Below, piece after piece: positions 6,116 through 15,019 of a stretch of DNA of 64,000 nucleotides. How positions within the stretch are numbered: the first letter of the stretch is position 1; the number at the start of each line of letters is the position of its first letter. The translations under genes and the position numbers were made by a program. Where the stretch lies: assembly GCA_000270325.1 (NCBI GenBank), contig BA000048.1:36233-100232 (forward strand), in the 5' to 3' direction. Below the pieces are notes generated by a model, which was not told where the DNA came from, searched no databases, and was given only the letters and a program-made list of their open reading frames with translations. Origin of the DNA: Candidatus Caldarchaeum subterraneum (GTDB taxonomy: Archaea > Thermoproteota > Nitrososphaeria_A > Caldarchaeales > Caldarchaeaceae).

Positions 6116-8619
6116 CACACCATCCCCTTAGCTCTCTTCCTTCTCTGCCCCGCTGCTTTGCGTAAACCAGCTATGGAGGCCACGGCCACCACAGCAACCG
6201 CTATCGGCATAAGGATTGTCAAGAGGTCGGATGAGGACAAGGATATGTTACCCAGCACAAGCGTGACCGGGACCTTGATGACATAAACCTGTCCATCGGA
6301 GAGAAGGTTAACCTGTTGCACGGCCTGTTTGGTTCCGACTGAGGCTTTAAGGACATATGGCCCGGGCGGAAGCAAATGGTAGAATGCTTCGGAGCCGGTG
6401 AAGGTTCCCAGCGAGACATCTCCACGTGTAAGTGTGATGGATGCTTCTATGGGTGTGTCGAGTTCGTTGACAACAGTTGCTTTGAGGCTGTATAGAGGCA
6501 GCGTAAACTCTGTTCTGTTCCCCGCCTTGGCCACGCCCTCGAAAACTGTGAACCCACGGTAACGCGCCGTGAATCCGTAAGAGCCTAAAGGCTTCTGACT
6601 CAGCCTCGCGACGCCGTCCGCACCCGTTTTCTGCACATCAAAGCCTGTGGCCACAATTTCTACACCGCTTATCGGGGCCCCGTTTTGGTCATGGAAAAAC
6701 AGTTCAACCCATCCAGCCTCCGCAGCCACGCTCACTTCTTCAGAAGCTTTCACAGTGCCGTTGAAAACCGCCACATCATCGAGAAATATGGTTAGCTGAT
6801 GGGCCCCTGCCGGCACTTGGTCGAAGACCGCCGACCCGTTCACGACCGTCTGCTGCTCAGATGACTGGCCCTGCCACAGGAGTGCGGAGGCTTTCATCAA
6901 TGGTCGGCCGTCAACACCGAGAACCCTCAGACGCATTTTGTAAATCTCCGCCGACAGCGTCAGCGTCTCGCCCGGCCTTGGCTCAGCCATGATGTCAAGA
7001 ACTGTGTAACCGTTCCAAGATGCTTTAAACAGGTAGGGCCCCGGTGTGAGATTGGTTAGTGTGGCTTTTCCTCCGCGAAGCGACACGGGCTTTCCCTCAA
7101 TCGTCAACTCCGCGTCTATGCGACGCCCCTCCTTATCCACCACCTCAACAGCCGCGTCAAACACCTTCACCCTTATAGTATGCTGTCCATGGTCACGGGG
7201 GATAGCGAAATACTGCTCACCCACGTCAACATATCTTTCTCGGTAAGCATCGTAAGCCTGCACCTTAACAACATACTCCCCTCGCGGAAGCCTCTCGAAA
7301 ACAGTAGCTGAAACGTTCTCAGCCAAACGGTTCAGCGGAGTTAGCAAAATCTTTACAGGAAGGTTAACCTGTTTACCCTCCAAGGTCTCGAGCTTGACGC
7401 CGACGTCGCCTACGTCCACCGTTGCTTGAAGCCTGCCGCCCGGACTATTAATCACCAGAGGCTCTTCAACACGTATCTGTGACGTGTAGACTTCAACATC
7501 CATCCACCGAACCGAAACACTGTACTCTCCCGGCGGCACGTTAACAAACCTAGCTAAACCATCCACGGAAAAAGCTCTCACACCGTTCAAGTAGACATCC
7601 GTCTCCAAAGGCCTGTTGCCGAGGTCCCTAACATCCACATGCACCTCAAAGAGAGAAGACCTTAGAAAGGGTTGTTTGACGAGGTCAAAGAGGACAGTAT
7701 ATTGCTGGGCAGCGAGGTAGACTTTTTCATCATAGGGTGAAAGGTATGTGATACGTGTGAGATAGGCCCCGTCGTTTACCCTTTTCACATCGATGTAACC
7801 ATTTTCATCAGCTCGGTAGGTGAAGGAGCCTTCGACGTTGGGGAGCGTGGGAATGAATTCAACCACGGCTCCGGGCACCGGGTTCTGTCCCCACTTGTCC
7901 AACACCTGTATCCTGAAGCTTCTGTAAGGCGCTATCATCACATAGTCGAGGTCCGTGGAGACGGTTAGAGGCCCTATGCTTCTGCCATCGGCTCCGGTGA
8001 AAACCGCTCTGAACCGGAGCTCCGCTTTCAGCCTGCCTGTCGGAATATCGGGTCGCGGGTTTATGGAGATGTTGAAGCTGCGTTCGACAAGCCTATCGAG
8101 GATAACCCCGCCTGGAACGGTGTATGTTATGGCTGGGCCGTCGTAGCCGGCCACCCATATCTGAAACTCCGTGATGTTGAACACACCCGCCTCCAAGTTT
8201 TTCAGCCTAATTATCGCCCAGCCTCTTCCACCCGCGTGGATATCACCCTGCCAAGCGAGAACATCGGCCACAACCCTCCAAAAACCAGCGGCCTCTGGCA
8301 CTAGACAAACATTAAACACCTCATCGAGCGAAAACCTTCTCTCACCAGCGTCTATCCGATAGCCAGAGGCGGTCACGTAATAGGTGTAAAACCATGCAAA
8401 GGCCTCGATGGATGCATATCCTGTCGAGTTGGTGACTCCACCTGTTCGATGGGTTGGGTTGTCGAGGTTTACGGATGCGCCCTGAATAGGCGCACCAGTG
8501 ATGCAGTCGGTTACACGCACATAGACTGTGCCATAGGGTGTCCCGGGCGGAATAGGTTCAGCGGCATATGCTGAGACGAGGAGTAGAAAAACCATCACGA
8601 GCAGAATCGTTGAGCGCAT
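6115..8619 (-). CDS. Secreted multi-repeat surface protein with C-terminal membrane anchor
   Basis: An 834-residue protein with a Sec signal peptide (ILLVMVFLLLVSAYA, cleavage near residue 20). A chain of ~75-100-residue beta-sandwich repeats of the carboxypeptidase-regulatory/CnaB-like type follows. Each repeat carries a variant of VxDxxGxPIxGAxV; examples are ITGAPIQGASV, WGQNPVPGAVV, GRPLMKASAL and NGAPISGVEI. One transmembrane helix near residues 795-820 is followed by a very basic tail (RKAAGQRRKRAKG). This is the topology of an archaeal cell-surface or S-layer-associated protein. No enzymatic motif is seen. It overlaps the start of a 46-codon membrane ORF downstream. The precise function is unknown. 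Confidence 0.75.
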   Translation of the reverse strand: MRSTILLVMVFLLLVSAYAAEPIPPGTPYGTVYVRVTDCITGAPIQGASVNLDNPTHRTGGVTNSTGYASIEAFAWFYTYYVTASGYRIDAGERRFSLDEVFNVCLVPEAAGFWRVVADVLAWQGDIHAGGRGWAIIRLKNLEAGVFNITEFQIWVAGYDGPAITYTVPGGVILDRLVERSFNISINPRPDIPTGRLKAELRFRAVFTGADGRSIGPLTVSTDLDYVMIAPYRSFRIQVLDKWGQNPVPGAVVEFIPTLPNVEGSFTYRADENGYIDVKRVNDGAYLTRITYLSPYDEKVYLAAQQYTVLFDLVKQPFLRSSLFEVHVDVRDLGNRPLETDVYLNGVRAFSVDGLARFVNVPPGEYSVSVRWMDVEVYTSQIRVEEPLVINSPGGRLQATVDVGDVGVKLETLEGKQVNLPVKILLTPLNRLAENVSATVFERLPRGEYVVKVQAYDAYRERYVDVGEQYFAIPRDHGQHTIRVKVFDAAVEVVDKEGRRIDAELTIEGKPVSLRGGKATLTNLTPGPYLFKASWNGYTVLDIMAEPRPGETLTLSAEIYKMRLRVLGVDGRPLMKASALLWQGQSSEQQTVVNGSAVFDQVPAGAHQLTIFLDDVAVFNGTVKASEEVSVAAEAGWVELFFHDQNGAPISGVEIVATGFDVQKTGADGVARLSQKPLGSYGFTARYRGFTVFEGVAKAGNRTEFTLPLYSLKATVVNELDTPIEASITLTRGDVSLGTFTGSEAFYHLLPPGPYVLKASVGTKQAVQQVNLLSDGQVYVIKVPVTLVLGNISLSSSDLLTILMPIAVAVVAVASIAGLRKAAGQRRKRAKGMV

Positions 8620-8708
8620 TCTATCGAGATTTGGCCTATGTCTGCTTATATCTATTTTCTGTTGCTCTGGTGGGTAGGGCTGTGGTTGAGCGACGAGATT
8701 ATATAGCG

Positions 8709-8924
8709 ATGATGCAGTCGATTGGGAGGTGGAGTTTGGTTTCCGCGAGGAATGTTCTTAGGCTGGTGATTAAGACGGTGGCTGGACTGCTTCTCATAGG
8801 CTCCGCCATAATAGCCTACAACCTTTCCACAACACCATTAGCCTCCATACCAGTCATAGGCACGTTGACAGTTTTCTTCACCGCGCTCCTAGTCATCAGC
8901 GCTGTGCTGATACTAATCTACTGA
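8709..8924 (+). CDS. Small two-span membrane protein
   Basis: From the tandem ATG at 8709/8712 the protein has ~71 residues with two hydrophobic helices (LVIKTVAGLLLIGSAIIAY and IPVIGTLTVFFTALLVISAVLILIY). The frame is open upstream to 8568, but that would overlap the 5' end of the divergent surface-protein gene by ~50 bp. The inner ATG, preceded by an AT-rich TTATATAG, is preferred. The gene ends 8 bp before thrC on the same strand. No family is recognised; it could be an integral membrane subunit or a stress peptide. Confidence 0.5.
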   Translation: MMQSIGRWSLVSARNVLRLVIKTVAGLLLIGSAIIAYNLSTTPLASIPVIGTLTVFFTALLVISAVLILIY

Positions 8925-8932
8925 CACCAGCC

Positions 8933-10144
8933 TTGAAGCCTCCATATCTAAGGTGCATATCATGCGGCGCCGAGTGGAGCGGTGACGAAATAATCTACAC
9001 ATGCGCCAAATGCGGTTCTCTTCTCGAGGTAGTGCTACCCGGTCTCGAGGAAATGGATGGAAGAGCTGTTGCGGGTCTTTGGAGTGGCCGAGAGCGGACG
9101 ATGTGGCGCTATCGCGAGGTTCTTCCCGTTGACAAGGCTGTTGTTTCGCTCAGAGAAGGTGGCACACCGTTGTATGAGGCGTCTGCTGCGGCGAGGTGGG
9201 CTGGTGTGAAAAAGCTCTACGTCAAGTTTGAGGGAATGAACCCGACGGGGAGCTTCAAGGATCGAGGCATGAGCGTCGCCGTCTCCAAAGCAGTTGAGCT
9301 CGGTAAACGCGTCGTTGTATGCGCCTCGACAGGCAACACATCATCCTCGATGGCGGCCTACGCCGCAGCGGCAGGGCTGAAAGCGGTAGTAGTGGTTCCT
9401 AAAACAGGCATAGCCGCTGGAAAAATCTTCCAAACCATTCTCCACGGTGCGCAGACCGTTCAGATACCTGAAGGGTTTGACAAAGCTTTGAGCACGGTGA
9501 TTTCTGCTGCTCTCGGCTCCGAGGCTTATCTGCTCAACTCTGTCAACCCGTGGCGCATCGAGGGCCAGAAAACCCTTGCATACGAGCTTTGGAGCGACCT
9601 CGGCGACACCCCGTTCCACCTCTCTGTCCCAGTGGGCAACTGCGGAAACATCTCAGCCATCTGGAAAGGCTTCAGAGAATTGCAGAGGCTTGAGCTGGTC
9701 AACACGCCTCCACGTCTGATTGCTGTGCAGGCGGAGGGCGCATCTCCTTTCGTCGACATGGTTAGAAGAGGTGACAACATGTTGAGGCCCGTGGAGAAGC
9801 CTTCAACCATCGCTTCAGCCATCAGGATAGGCAGGCCGGTCAACTGGACAAAGGCCTTGAAAGCGATGAAGGAGTCGGAGGGCCTCGCAGAGAAAGTCAG
9901 CGACCAGCTAATACTCGAGGCTCAGCGTGTCCTCGCGTCAGCGGTGGGAATAGGTGTTGAACCAGCTTCAGCAGCCTCCCTCGCAGGTGTCAAGAAGCTT
10001 GTTGAAAGCGGTGAACTCGACCGCTCAGAAACAGTTGTCTGCGTAGCCACCGGACACGCTCTCAAAGACCCCAACCCCGACATCATCGCACCCTACCTCA
10101 GCCACGAAAACATCTCTCTCGATACACTTCTAAAGAGCGTTTAA
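8933..10144 (+). CDS. thrC: Threonine synthase
   Basis: A 403-residue PLP enzyme converting O-phosphohomoserine to threonine. Residues 8-32 form the zinc ribbon typical of archaeal ThrC (CISCGAEW...CAKCGSLLEV). The fold-type II PLP domain follows, with the lysine motif NPTGSFKDRG, CASTGNTSSSMAAYAAAAG, and the glycine-rich phosphate loop VPVGNCGN. The length is normal. The start is a TTG at 8933, 8 bp after the preceding small membrane gene. Other threonine-pathway genes are not in the window. Other PLP lyases such as threonine dehydratase lack the zinc ribbon, so the call is firm. Confidence 0.93.
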   Translation: MKPPYLRCISCGAEWSGDEIIYTCAKCGSLLEVVLPGLEEMDGRAVAGLWSGRERTMWRYREVLPVDKAVVSLREGGTPLYEASAAARWAGVKKLYVKFEGMNPTGSFKDRGMSVAVSKAVELGKRVVVCASTGNTSSSMAAYAAAAGLKAVVVVPKTGIAAGKIFQTILHGAQTVQIPEGFDKALSTVISAALGSEAYLLNSVNPWRIEGQKTLAYELWSDLGDTPFHLSVPVGNCGNISAIWKGFRELQRLELVNTPPRLIAVQAEGASPFVDMVRRGDNMLRPVEKPSTIASAIRIGRPVNWTKALKAMKESEGLAEKVSDQLILEAQRVLASAVGIGVEPASAASLAGVKKLVESGELDRSETVVCVATGHALKDPNPDIIAPYLSHENISLDTLLKSV

Positions 10145-10181
10145 ATCCGACTAATCAAACACTTGAACACAGGTGGTTCCT

Positions 10182-13061
10182 ATGGCACCTCCCCTCGAGA
10201 AAATAGGCAACAACACATGGCGCATCCCCCAAACATACCGAAAAGACATGCGCGTCCCCGTCATCGTATACGCCTCTGAGAAACTCCTCGAAAAAATGAA
10301 AACCGACAGAACACTAGAACAAGCCGTAAACGTCTCCACACTCCCCGGCATAGTGAAGCAAATGACCGTCCTCCCAGACGCCCACGAAGGATACGGCTTC
10401 CCCATAGGCGGCGTCGCAGCCATGGACGCCACCGAAGGCGTAATATCGCCAGGAGGAGTGGGATATGACATCAACTGCCTTCCAGCTGGGACGAATGTGC
10501 TGACAAGTCTAGGGTACAGACTTCCTATTGAAAGGTTCAAGGCAAACGAGGAGGTCGTTTGCGTCAACCAGAAGCGCTCAGTACCTGCGGGGATCATCTT
10601 TGTCATAAAGAAGGGAAGGGACCGGTTGCTAAGGATAAGGACGAAATCCCAATTCTTCCTGACCGCAACCCCGGACCATCCCGTGCTGACGCCAAACGGC
10701 ATGAAGCCAATGGAGCAGATCAGGCCGGGCGAGAGGGTCGCGCTCTTCCCCTTTGAGGGTGTTGAGTATGAAGACCCGAGGGACTGTTTGCTTCTGGACG
10801 AAAAGGATGTGCCGGAGCACGTTAAGTCAGAGTTGAAGAAGAGGGGGCTGTTGCCGATTAAGCTCGATAACCCAAAGCTCCCCTACCTAGCGAGGCTTCT
10901 GGGCTATTTCACCGGCGATGGTGCTTTCAACGGCAAAACCACCGTATTCTACGGCAGCGTGGAGGGGTTAGAGGAGATCAGAAGGGATATCGAACGGCTC
11001 GGCTACAAGCCCTCAAAAATTCACACCCGCAGAAGGCAGAACATCATCAATGGCAGGAAATTCATCGGGGCCGAGAACTCGGTGCGGGTAAACTCCAGAA
11101 GCTTCACCGAGTTACTGAGGCGCTTGGGCGCACCCGATGGCAAGAAAACTGACGCAGAGTTCTTTGTACCTCGTTGGATACTGTTAGCTCCTAGATGGAT
11201 TAAGAGGCTTTACCTAGCGGGACTATTCGGTGCAGAGCTTAACAAACCCCAGACTGTGAACGGATATAACTTCCAAGTACCGCAGCTGACGCTGAACAAG
11301 AGACCAGACCTAGAGGACAATGGCCGGATGTTCCTCGAGCAGATAGCCGAGCTCCTAAGGGAACTCGGAGTCGAAACGACAAAAATAGTGTCGGCCCCGG
11401 AGGGAAGATGCATTCGACTTAGGCTCCTAATCTCCGAGAGACCTCAAAACCTGATCAGATTATGGGGCAGGATCGGGTATGAGTACAATCCCCAGCGGCG
11501 GAGGCTTGCTTTGGCAGCCGTCGTCTGGCTTAGGCTGAAGCAAAGCGTAATAGACTTGAGGATAAGGGCGCAGGAGGCGGCTATAGCTATGGCAGCCGAC
11601 GGAACAACGATAAGTGAAATCAGCGAGGTCCTGGCCAATGAGTTTGTTAACACGAGATACCTAGAGAGATCTGTATATGAAGGTCGTGAGGATACACCTA
11701 GGGTCCCGAAGAACTTCCCAAGGTTCGAGGATTGGGTTGAGCTTCACCTCGATGGCGACATTGTATGGGACGAGGTCGAATCGGTCGAGGAGGCCGGCGA
11801 GGTTAACGATGTCTACGACTTGACTGTTGCAAACCCAGGACACAGCTTCATCGCTGAGGGGGTGGTGGTCTCGAACTGCGGCGTCAGGCTGATGGTGACG
11901 AACCTCACGGTGAATGATGTGAGGCCTAGGATAGTGGAGCTGGTTAACACTGTTTTCAGAAATGTTCCTGCGGGTCTGGGTTCGCGGCGGAAGGATTTCG
12001 TTGTCACTCATTCGGACTTGGATAGGGTGGCTTTGGAGGGTGCACGCTATGTTATCGAAAAATACGGGCTTGGCTGGTCTGAGGATTTCAAGAAGATGGA
12101 GGAGGAGGGCCGCTACCCCAGCTACAAAGCGGGAAACATACCTGACCCAGACCCCTCAATAGTTTCCAGAGAAGCAAAGGCGCGCGGAGAGTCGCAGATA
12201 GGCACCCTCGGAAGCGGCAACCACTTCCTCGAGATACAGCGCGTTGACAAAATCTACGACCCACGAGCCGCCAAAGCCATGGGCATCACGCAGGAAGGCC
12301 AGATAACAGTTTTGATACACTGTGGAAGCAGAGGTTACGGCCATCAGATATGCAGCGACTTTCTCAGAATCATGGAAAGAGCCGTCGCCAAGTACAACCT
12401 TAGACTACCTGACAGAGAGCTGGCCTGCACACCCGCCAACAGCCCCGAGGCAACACAGTACCTCAAAGCATTCGGATGCGCCGTCAACTTCGCCTTCGCC
12501 AACAGACAGGCGATAAGCCACTGGGTCAGACAAAGCTTTGAACAGGTCTTCAAACGCTCGGCCGACGACATGGGTATGCAGATAGTTTATGATGTTTGCC
12601 ACAACGTCCTGAAGTTCGAGAAACACAAAGTCGACGGAAGCGACGTCGATGTCTTCGTCCACCGCAAGGGGGCGACACGCAGCTTCCCCGCGGGCCACCC
12701 ACTCATACCACAGGTCTACCGCGAGATTGGACAGCCCGTCCTCATACCGGGCTCCATGGGCACAGCGAGCTGGGTTCTTCTCGGTAACGAGAAAGCCATG
12801 ACACTCAGCTTCGGAAGCACAGCCCACGGCGCGGGAAGAGAGATGAGCAGAAGCGGAGCCAAGAGAAGATACCGCGGAGACCAAGTTCTCCGAGAGCTCG
12901 AGAGTAGAGGAATCTACGTCAAGGGCGACAGCATGGAGACCGTTGTAGAAGAAGTTGACGCAGCCTACAAGTCGGTTGACGAGGTTGTCGAGGTCAGCCA
13001 CCAAGTCGGAATAGGCACAAAAGTCGCGAGACTCGTCCCAATAGGCGTAGTCAAAGGATAA
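10182..13061 (+). CDS. rtcB: RNA-splicing ligase RtcB (intein-containing precursor)
   Basis: RtcB joins RNA 2',3'-cyclic phosphate and 5'-OH ends with GTP and Mn2+ and is the archaeal tRNA-splicing ligase. The ATG at 10182 is chosen because AGGTGG (10171-10176) sits 5 nt upstream; an in-frame GTG at 10173 is the alternative. The exteins (~495 residues after splicing) show VLPDAHEGYGFPIGG, SPGGVGYDINCGVR across the splice junction, GTLGSGNHFLEIQ, LIHCGSRGYGHQ and the C-terminal SFGSTAHGAGREMSR with the guanylated-histidine region. A 467-residue intein sits before the metal-binding Cys. An intron-containing tRNA-Tyr at 56.2 kb is a likely substrate class. Confidence 0.95.
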   Translation: MAPPLEKIGNNTWRIPQTYRKDMRVPVIVYASEKLLEKMKTDRTLEQAVNVSTLPGIVKQMTVLPDAHEGYGFPIGGVAAMDATEGVISPGGVGYDINCLPAGTNVLTSLGYRLPIERFKANEEVVCVNQKRSVPAGIIFVIKKGRDRLLRIRTKSQFFLTATPDHPVLTPNGMKPMEQIRPGERVALFPFEGVEYEDPRDCLLLDEKDVPEHVKSELKKRGLLPIKLDNPKLPYLARLLGYFTGDGAFNGKTTVFYGSVEGLEEIRRDIERLGYKPSKIHTRRRQNIINGRKFIGAENSVRVNSRSFTELLRRLGAPDGKKTDAEFFVPRWILLAPRWIKRLYLAGLFGAELNKPQTVNGYNFQVPQLTLNKRPDLEDNGRMFLEQIAELLRELGVETTKIVSAPEGRCIRLRLLISERPQNLIRLWGRIGYEYNPQRRRLALAAVVWLRLKQSVIDLRIRAQEAAIAMAADGTTISEISEVLANEFVNTRYLERSVYEGREDTPRVPKNFPRFEDWVELHLDGDIVWDEVESVEEAGEVNDVYDLTVANPGHSFIAEGVVVSNCGVRLMVTNLTVNDVRPRIVELVNTVFRNVPAGLGSRRKDFVVTHSDLDRVALEGARYVIEKYGLGWSEDFKKMEEEGRYPSYKAGNIPDPDPSIVSREAKARGESQIGTLGSGNHFLEIQRVDKIYDPRAAKAMGITQEGQITVLIHCGSRGYGHQICSDFLRIMERAVAKYNLRLPDRELACTPANSPEATQYLKAFGCAVNFAFANRQAISHWVRQSFEQVFKRSADDMGMQIVYDVCHNVLKFEKHKVDGSDVDVFVHRKGATRSFPAGHPLIPQVYREIGQPVLIPGSMGTASWVLLGNEKAMTLSFGSTAHGAGREMSRSGAKRRYRGDQVLRELESRGIYVKGDSMETVVEEVDAAYKSVDEVVEVSHQVGIGTKVARLVPIGVVKG
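10476..11876 (+). mobile_element. RtcB intein with LAGLIDADG homing endonuclease
   Basis: A 467-residue in-frame insertion within rtcB, between GGVGYDIN and CGVRLM. It starts with Cys1 (CLPAGTNVL, block A), has block B TATPDHPVL with the TxxH motif, and block F VNDVYDLTVANPGHSFIAEG. It ends VVVSN before Cys+1. Two LAGLIDADG-like motifs are present (LLGYFTGDGAF and YLAGLFGAELN), with acidic residues retained, so the homing endonuclease looks intact. The penultimate residue is Ser rather than the usual His, which may alter the branch-resolution step. The insertion point puts the RtcB metal-ligand Cys as the splicing nucleophile. Confidence 0.95.
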
Positions 13062-13162
13062 TTATATCATCCGCAAACACACTATATACACGGGATTGGT
13101 TATGGGTATTTCTCAGCAGAATTTTTTCAGACCTCTTCACAGAGGACGAGGAAGGCGTACCC

Positions 13163-14626
13163 GTGATTGGAACCTTTATAGGCGGCACATGGCAGGTATC
13201 CAAGGAGAAGCCGGTTTTCAACGTTGTTTCACCAATCGACGGCACAATCATAGCCCGTGTTCAGAGATGCGGACCCGTTGAAACAGCGGAGGCAGTTAAA
13301 GCTGCTAAGGAGAACCAGCACAAGATACGCTCGCTAGCGGCAATCGACCGCATCGAGATAATGGAGGAAACCGCTCAGATACTGAAAAATCATGCAGAGG
13401 AAATCGCCTCGGTCATCACCTATGAGATGGGTAGGCCCTTGGCTGATGCGCCGGGTGAAGTGAATGCGGTAGTGGAGCGGCTTAAGCTCTCGATGGAGGA
13501 TGCGCGTAAGATAAGCGGCGAATACATACCCGGCGACTGGTCACCGGACACCGTTGGCAAGATTGCGGTGGTTCTCCGCGAGCCCGTCGGCGTCGTCGGA
13601 GCAATAGGCCCCTTCAACTATCCTCTCTTCATACCAGCAGCGAAAATAATACCGGCAATACTTGGCGCGAACTCGGTGGTCGCAAAGCCCGCTAGCGCGA
13701 CGCCGATATCTTTGCTTCTTTTCGCGCGTGCTTTGCAGCTGGCTGGTCTTCCCGACGGTGTGTTGAACGTTGTCACGGACCCGGGAGAAGTGGGTGCGAT
13801 GCTGGCCAGTCATCCCGATGTTGGAATGATTAACTTCACCGACAGCACAGAGGTGGGAAAAGAGATTGCGCGAAACGCGGTCAACAAGAGGCTGCATCTC
13901 GAGCTAGGCGGGAAAGGCTACGCAATCGTGTTGGATGATGCCGATGTCGAGTTGGCTGCGCGGAAATGTGTCGAAGGCGCTCTCCGCAACGCGGGCCAGC
14001 GATGCGACGCGGTGAGCATGGTGCTTGTCCAGGAACAGGTTGCCGACGAGTTTGTCGAAAGAGTGCTGCAGATTGTTGAGACGTGGAAGACTGGTGACCC
14101 GCGTGACATGTCCACACGGCTGGGCCCACTGGTCAGCGCCTCGGCCGCTAAACGGGTGAACACATTGGTGAAGCAGTCTATAGAGAAAGGGGCCTCACTC
14201 GCGTACGGCGGAGAAGTGGATAACGCCTATCATCAGCCAACAGTTTTGACAAACGTGCCCGATCAAGCCCCCATAGTGTGGGAGGAGACATTCGGCCCCG
14301 TCATCCCAATCATGACTGTGAAAAGCGAGGCCGACGCCCTCTCGGTTGCATCCCGCTCACGCTACGGCTTGGACGCAGCCGTCTTCACCAACAACTTCTA
14401 CAGGATGTGGAAGGTTGCCAAGGCTCTGACCGTCGGCGAAGTAACGATAAACGATTTTCCACGACACGGCGTAGGCTTCTTCCCCTTCGGCGGCGTCAAA
14501 GACTCGGGCATAGGACGCGAAGGAATCGGCTACAGCATCGAGGAAATGATGGTCATCAAAACCATCGTCTTCAACCTCGAGCCAGCAGGCCTCGGCAAAC
14601 TACGGAGACCCCGCCAAACCACGTAA
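13163..14626 (+). CDS. gapN: Aldehyde dehydrogenase, probably non-phosphorylating GAPDH (GAPN)
   Basis: A 487-residue member of the aldehyde dehydrogenase superfamily. It shows the cofactor loop GPFNYPLF, FTDSTEVG, catalytic Glu in LELGGKG, catalytic Cys in NAGQRCDA, and the C-terminal INDFPRHGVGFFPFGGVKDSG. The RHGxGxxPFGG and GQRCDA signatures match archaeal GAPN, which oxidises glyceraldehyde-3-phosphate directly to 3-phosphoglycerate with NAD(P)+. The listed start is a GTG. A TATA-like CTATATAC near 13081 suggests a transcript of ~50 nt upstream, and a short out-of-frame ORF begins at 13102 in that leader. Substrate specificity is inferred from motif similarity; a related aldehyde dehydrogenase is the alternative. 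Confidence 0.85.
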   Translation: MIGTFIGGTWQVSKEKPVFNVVSPIDGTIIARVQRCGPVETAEAVKAAKENQHKIRSLAAIDRIEIMEETAQILKNHAEEIASVITYEMGRPLADAPGEVNAVVERLKLSMEDARKISGEYIPGDWSPDTVGKIAVVLREPVGVVGAIGPFNYPLFIPAAKIIPAILGANSVVAKPASATPISLLLFARALQLAGLPDGVLNVVTDPGEVGAMLASHPDVGMINFTDSTEVGKEIARNAVNKRLHLELGGKGYAIVLDDADVELAARKCVEGALRNAGQRCDAVSMVLVQEQVADEFVERVLQIVETWKTGDPRDMSTRLGPLVSASAAKRVNTLVKQSIEKGASLAYGGEVDNAYHQPTVLTNVPDQAPIVWEETFGPVIPIMTVKSEADALSVASRSRYGLDAAVFTNNFYRMWKVAKALTVGEVTINDFPRHGVGFFPFGGVKDSGIGREGIGYSIEEMMVIKTIVFNLEPAGLGKLRRPRQTT

Positions 14627-14668
14627 CCCGATAAAAATAAATTACCGTCTACATCCATTCATAGGTGG

Positions 14669-14743
14669 AGCGGGGTAGGGTAGCCAGGTTAACCCGCCGG
14701 GCTCATAACCCGGAGATCGGTGGTTCAAGTCCACCCCCCGCTA
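14669..14743 (+). tRNA. Initiator tRNA-Met (CAT)
   Basis: A 75-nt cloverleaf with acceptor AGCGGGG/CCCCGCT and discriminator A. The anticodon stem is CCGGG/CCCGG around loop CTCATAA, and the T arm is GGTGG-TTCAAGT-CCACC. The A1:U72 pair and the run of G-C pairs in the anticodon stem mark it as the initiator rather than the elongator. CCA is not encoded. No intron. Confidence 0.95.
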
Positions 14744-15019
14744 CTTGTTATATATAGTATGTTTTTGTTTTGAATATTATACACAGTTTTTGCGAGGAAT
14801 GGTCAAAGGCTTCTATCTACGTAAGAACAGAGTGTTTTCCATGTACAAACCGTCTTGTCGCGGGGCCGCCATCCAGTTTACAAACTGGGCTATGATTTTA
14901 CGGATTATACCTCGATGGATGAGAATTGGGATGTAGATTCTTTCTACCTGTACTTGGAGAGTACTTTCTACACGTTCAGTCTAGCGGAGTTCTATATAGC
15001 GTGTTCGTTTCTTATGGAG

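Noticed and set aside
12405-13004. 199-codon minus-strand open frame inside rtcB
   Set aside because: It is antisense to a strongly conserved coding region, has no family resemblance, and reflects high-GC codon use on the other strand.
13096-13281. 61-codon frame overlapping the gapN start
   Set aside because: Runs out of frame into gapN and loses any pattern; at most a leader ORF.
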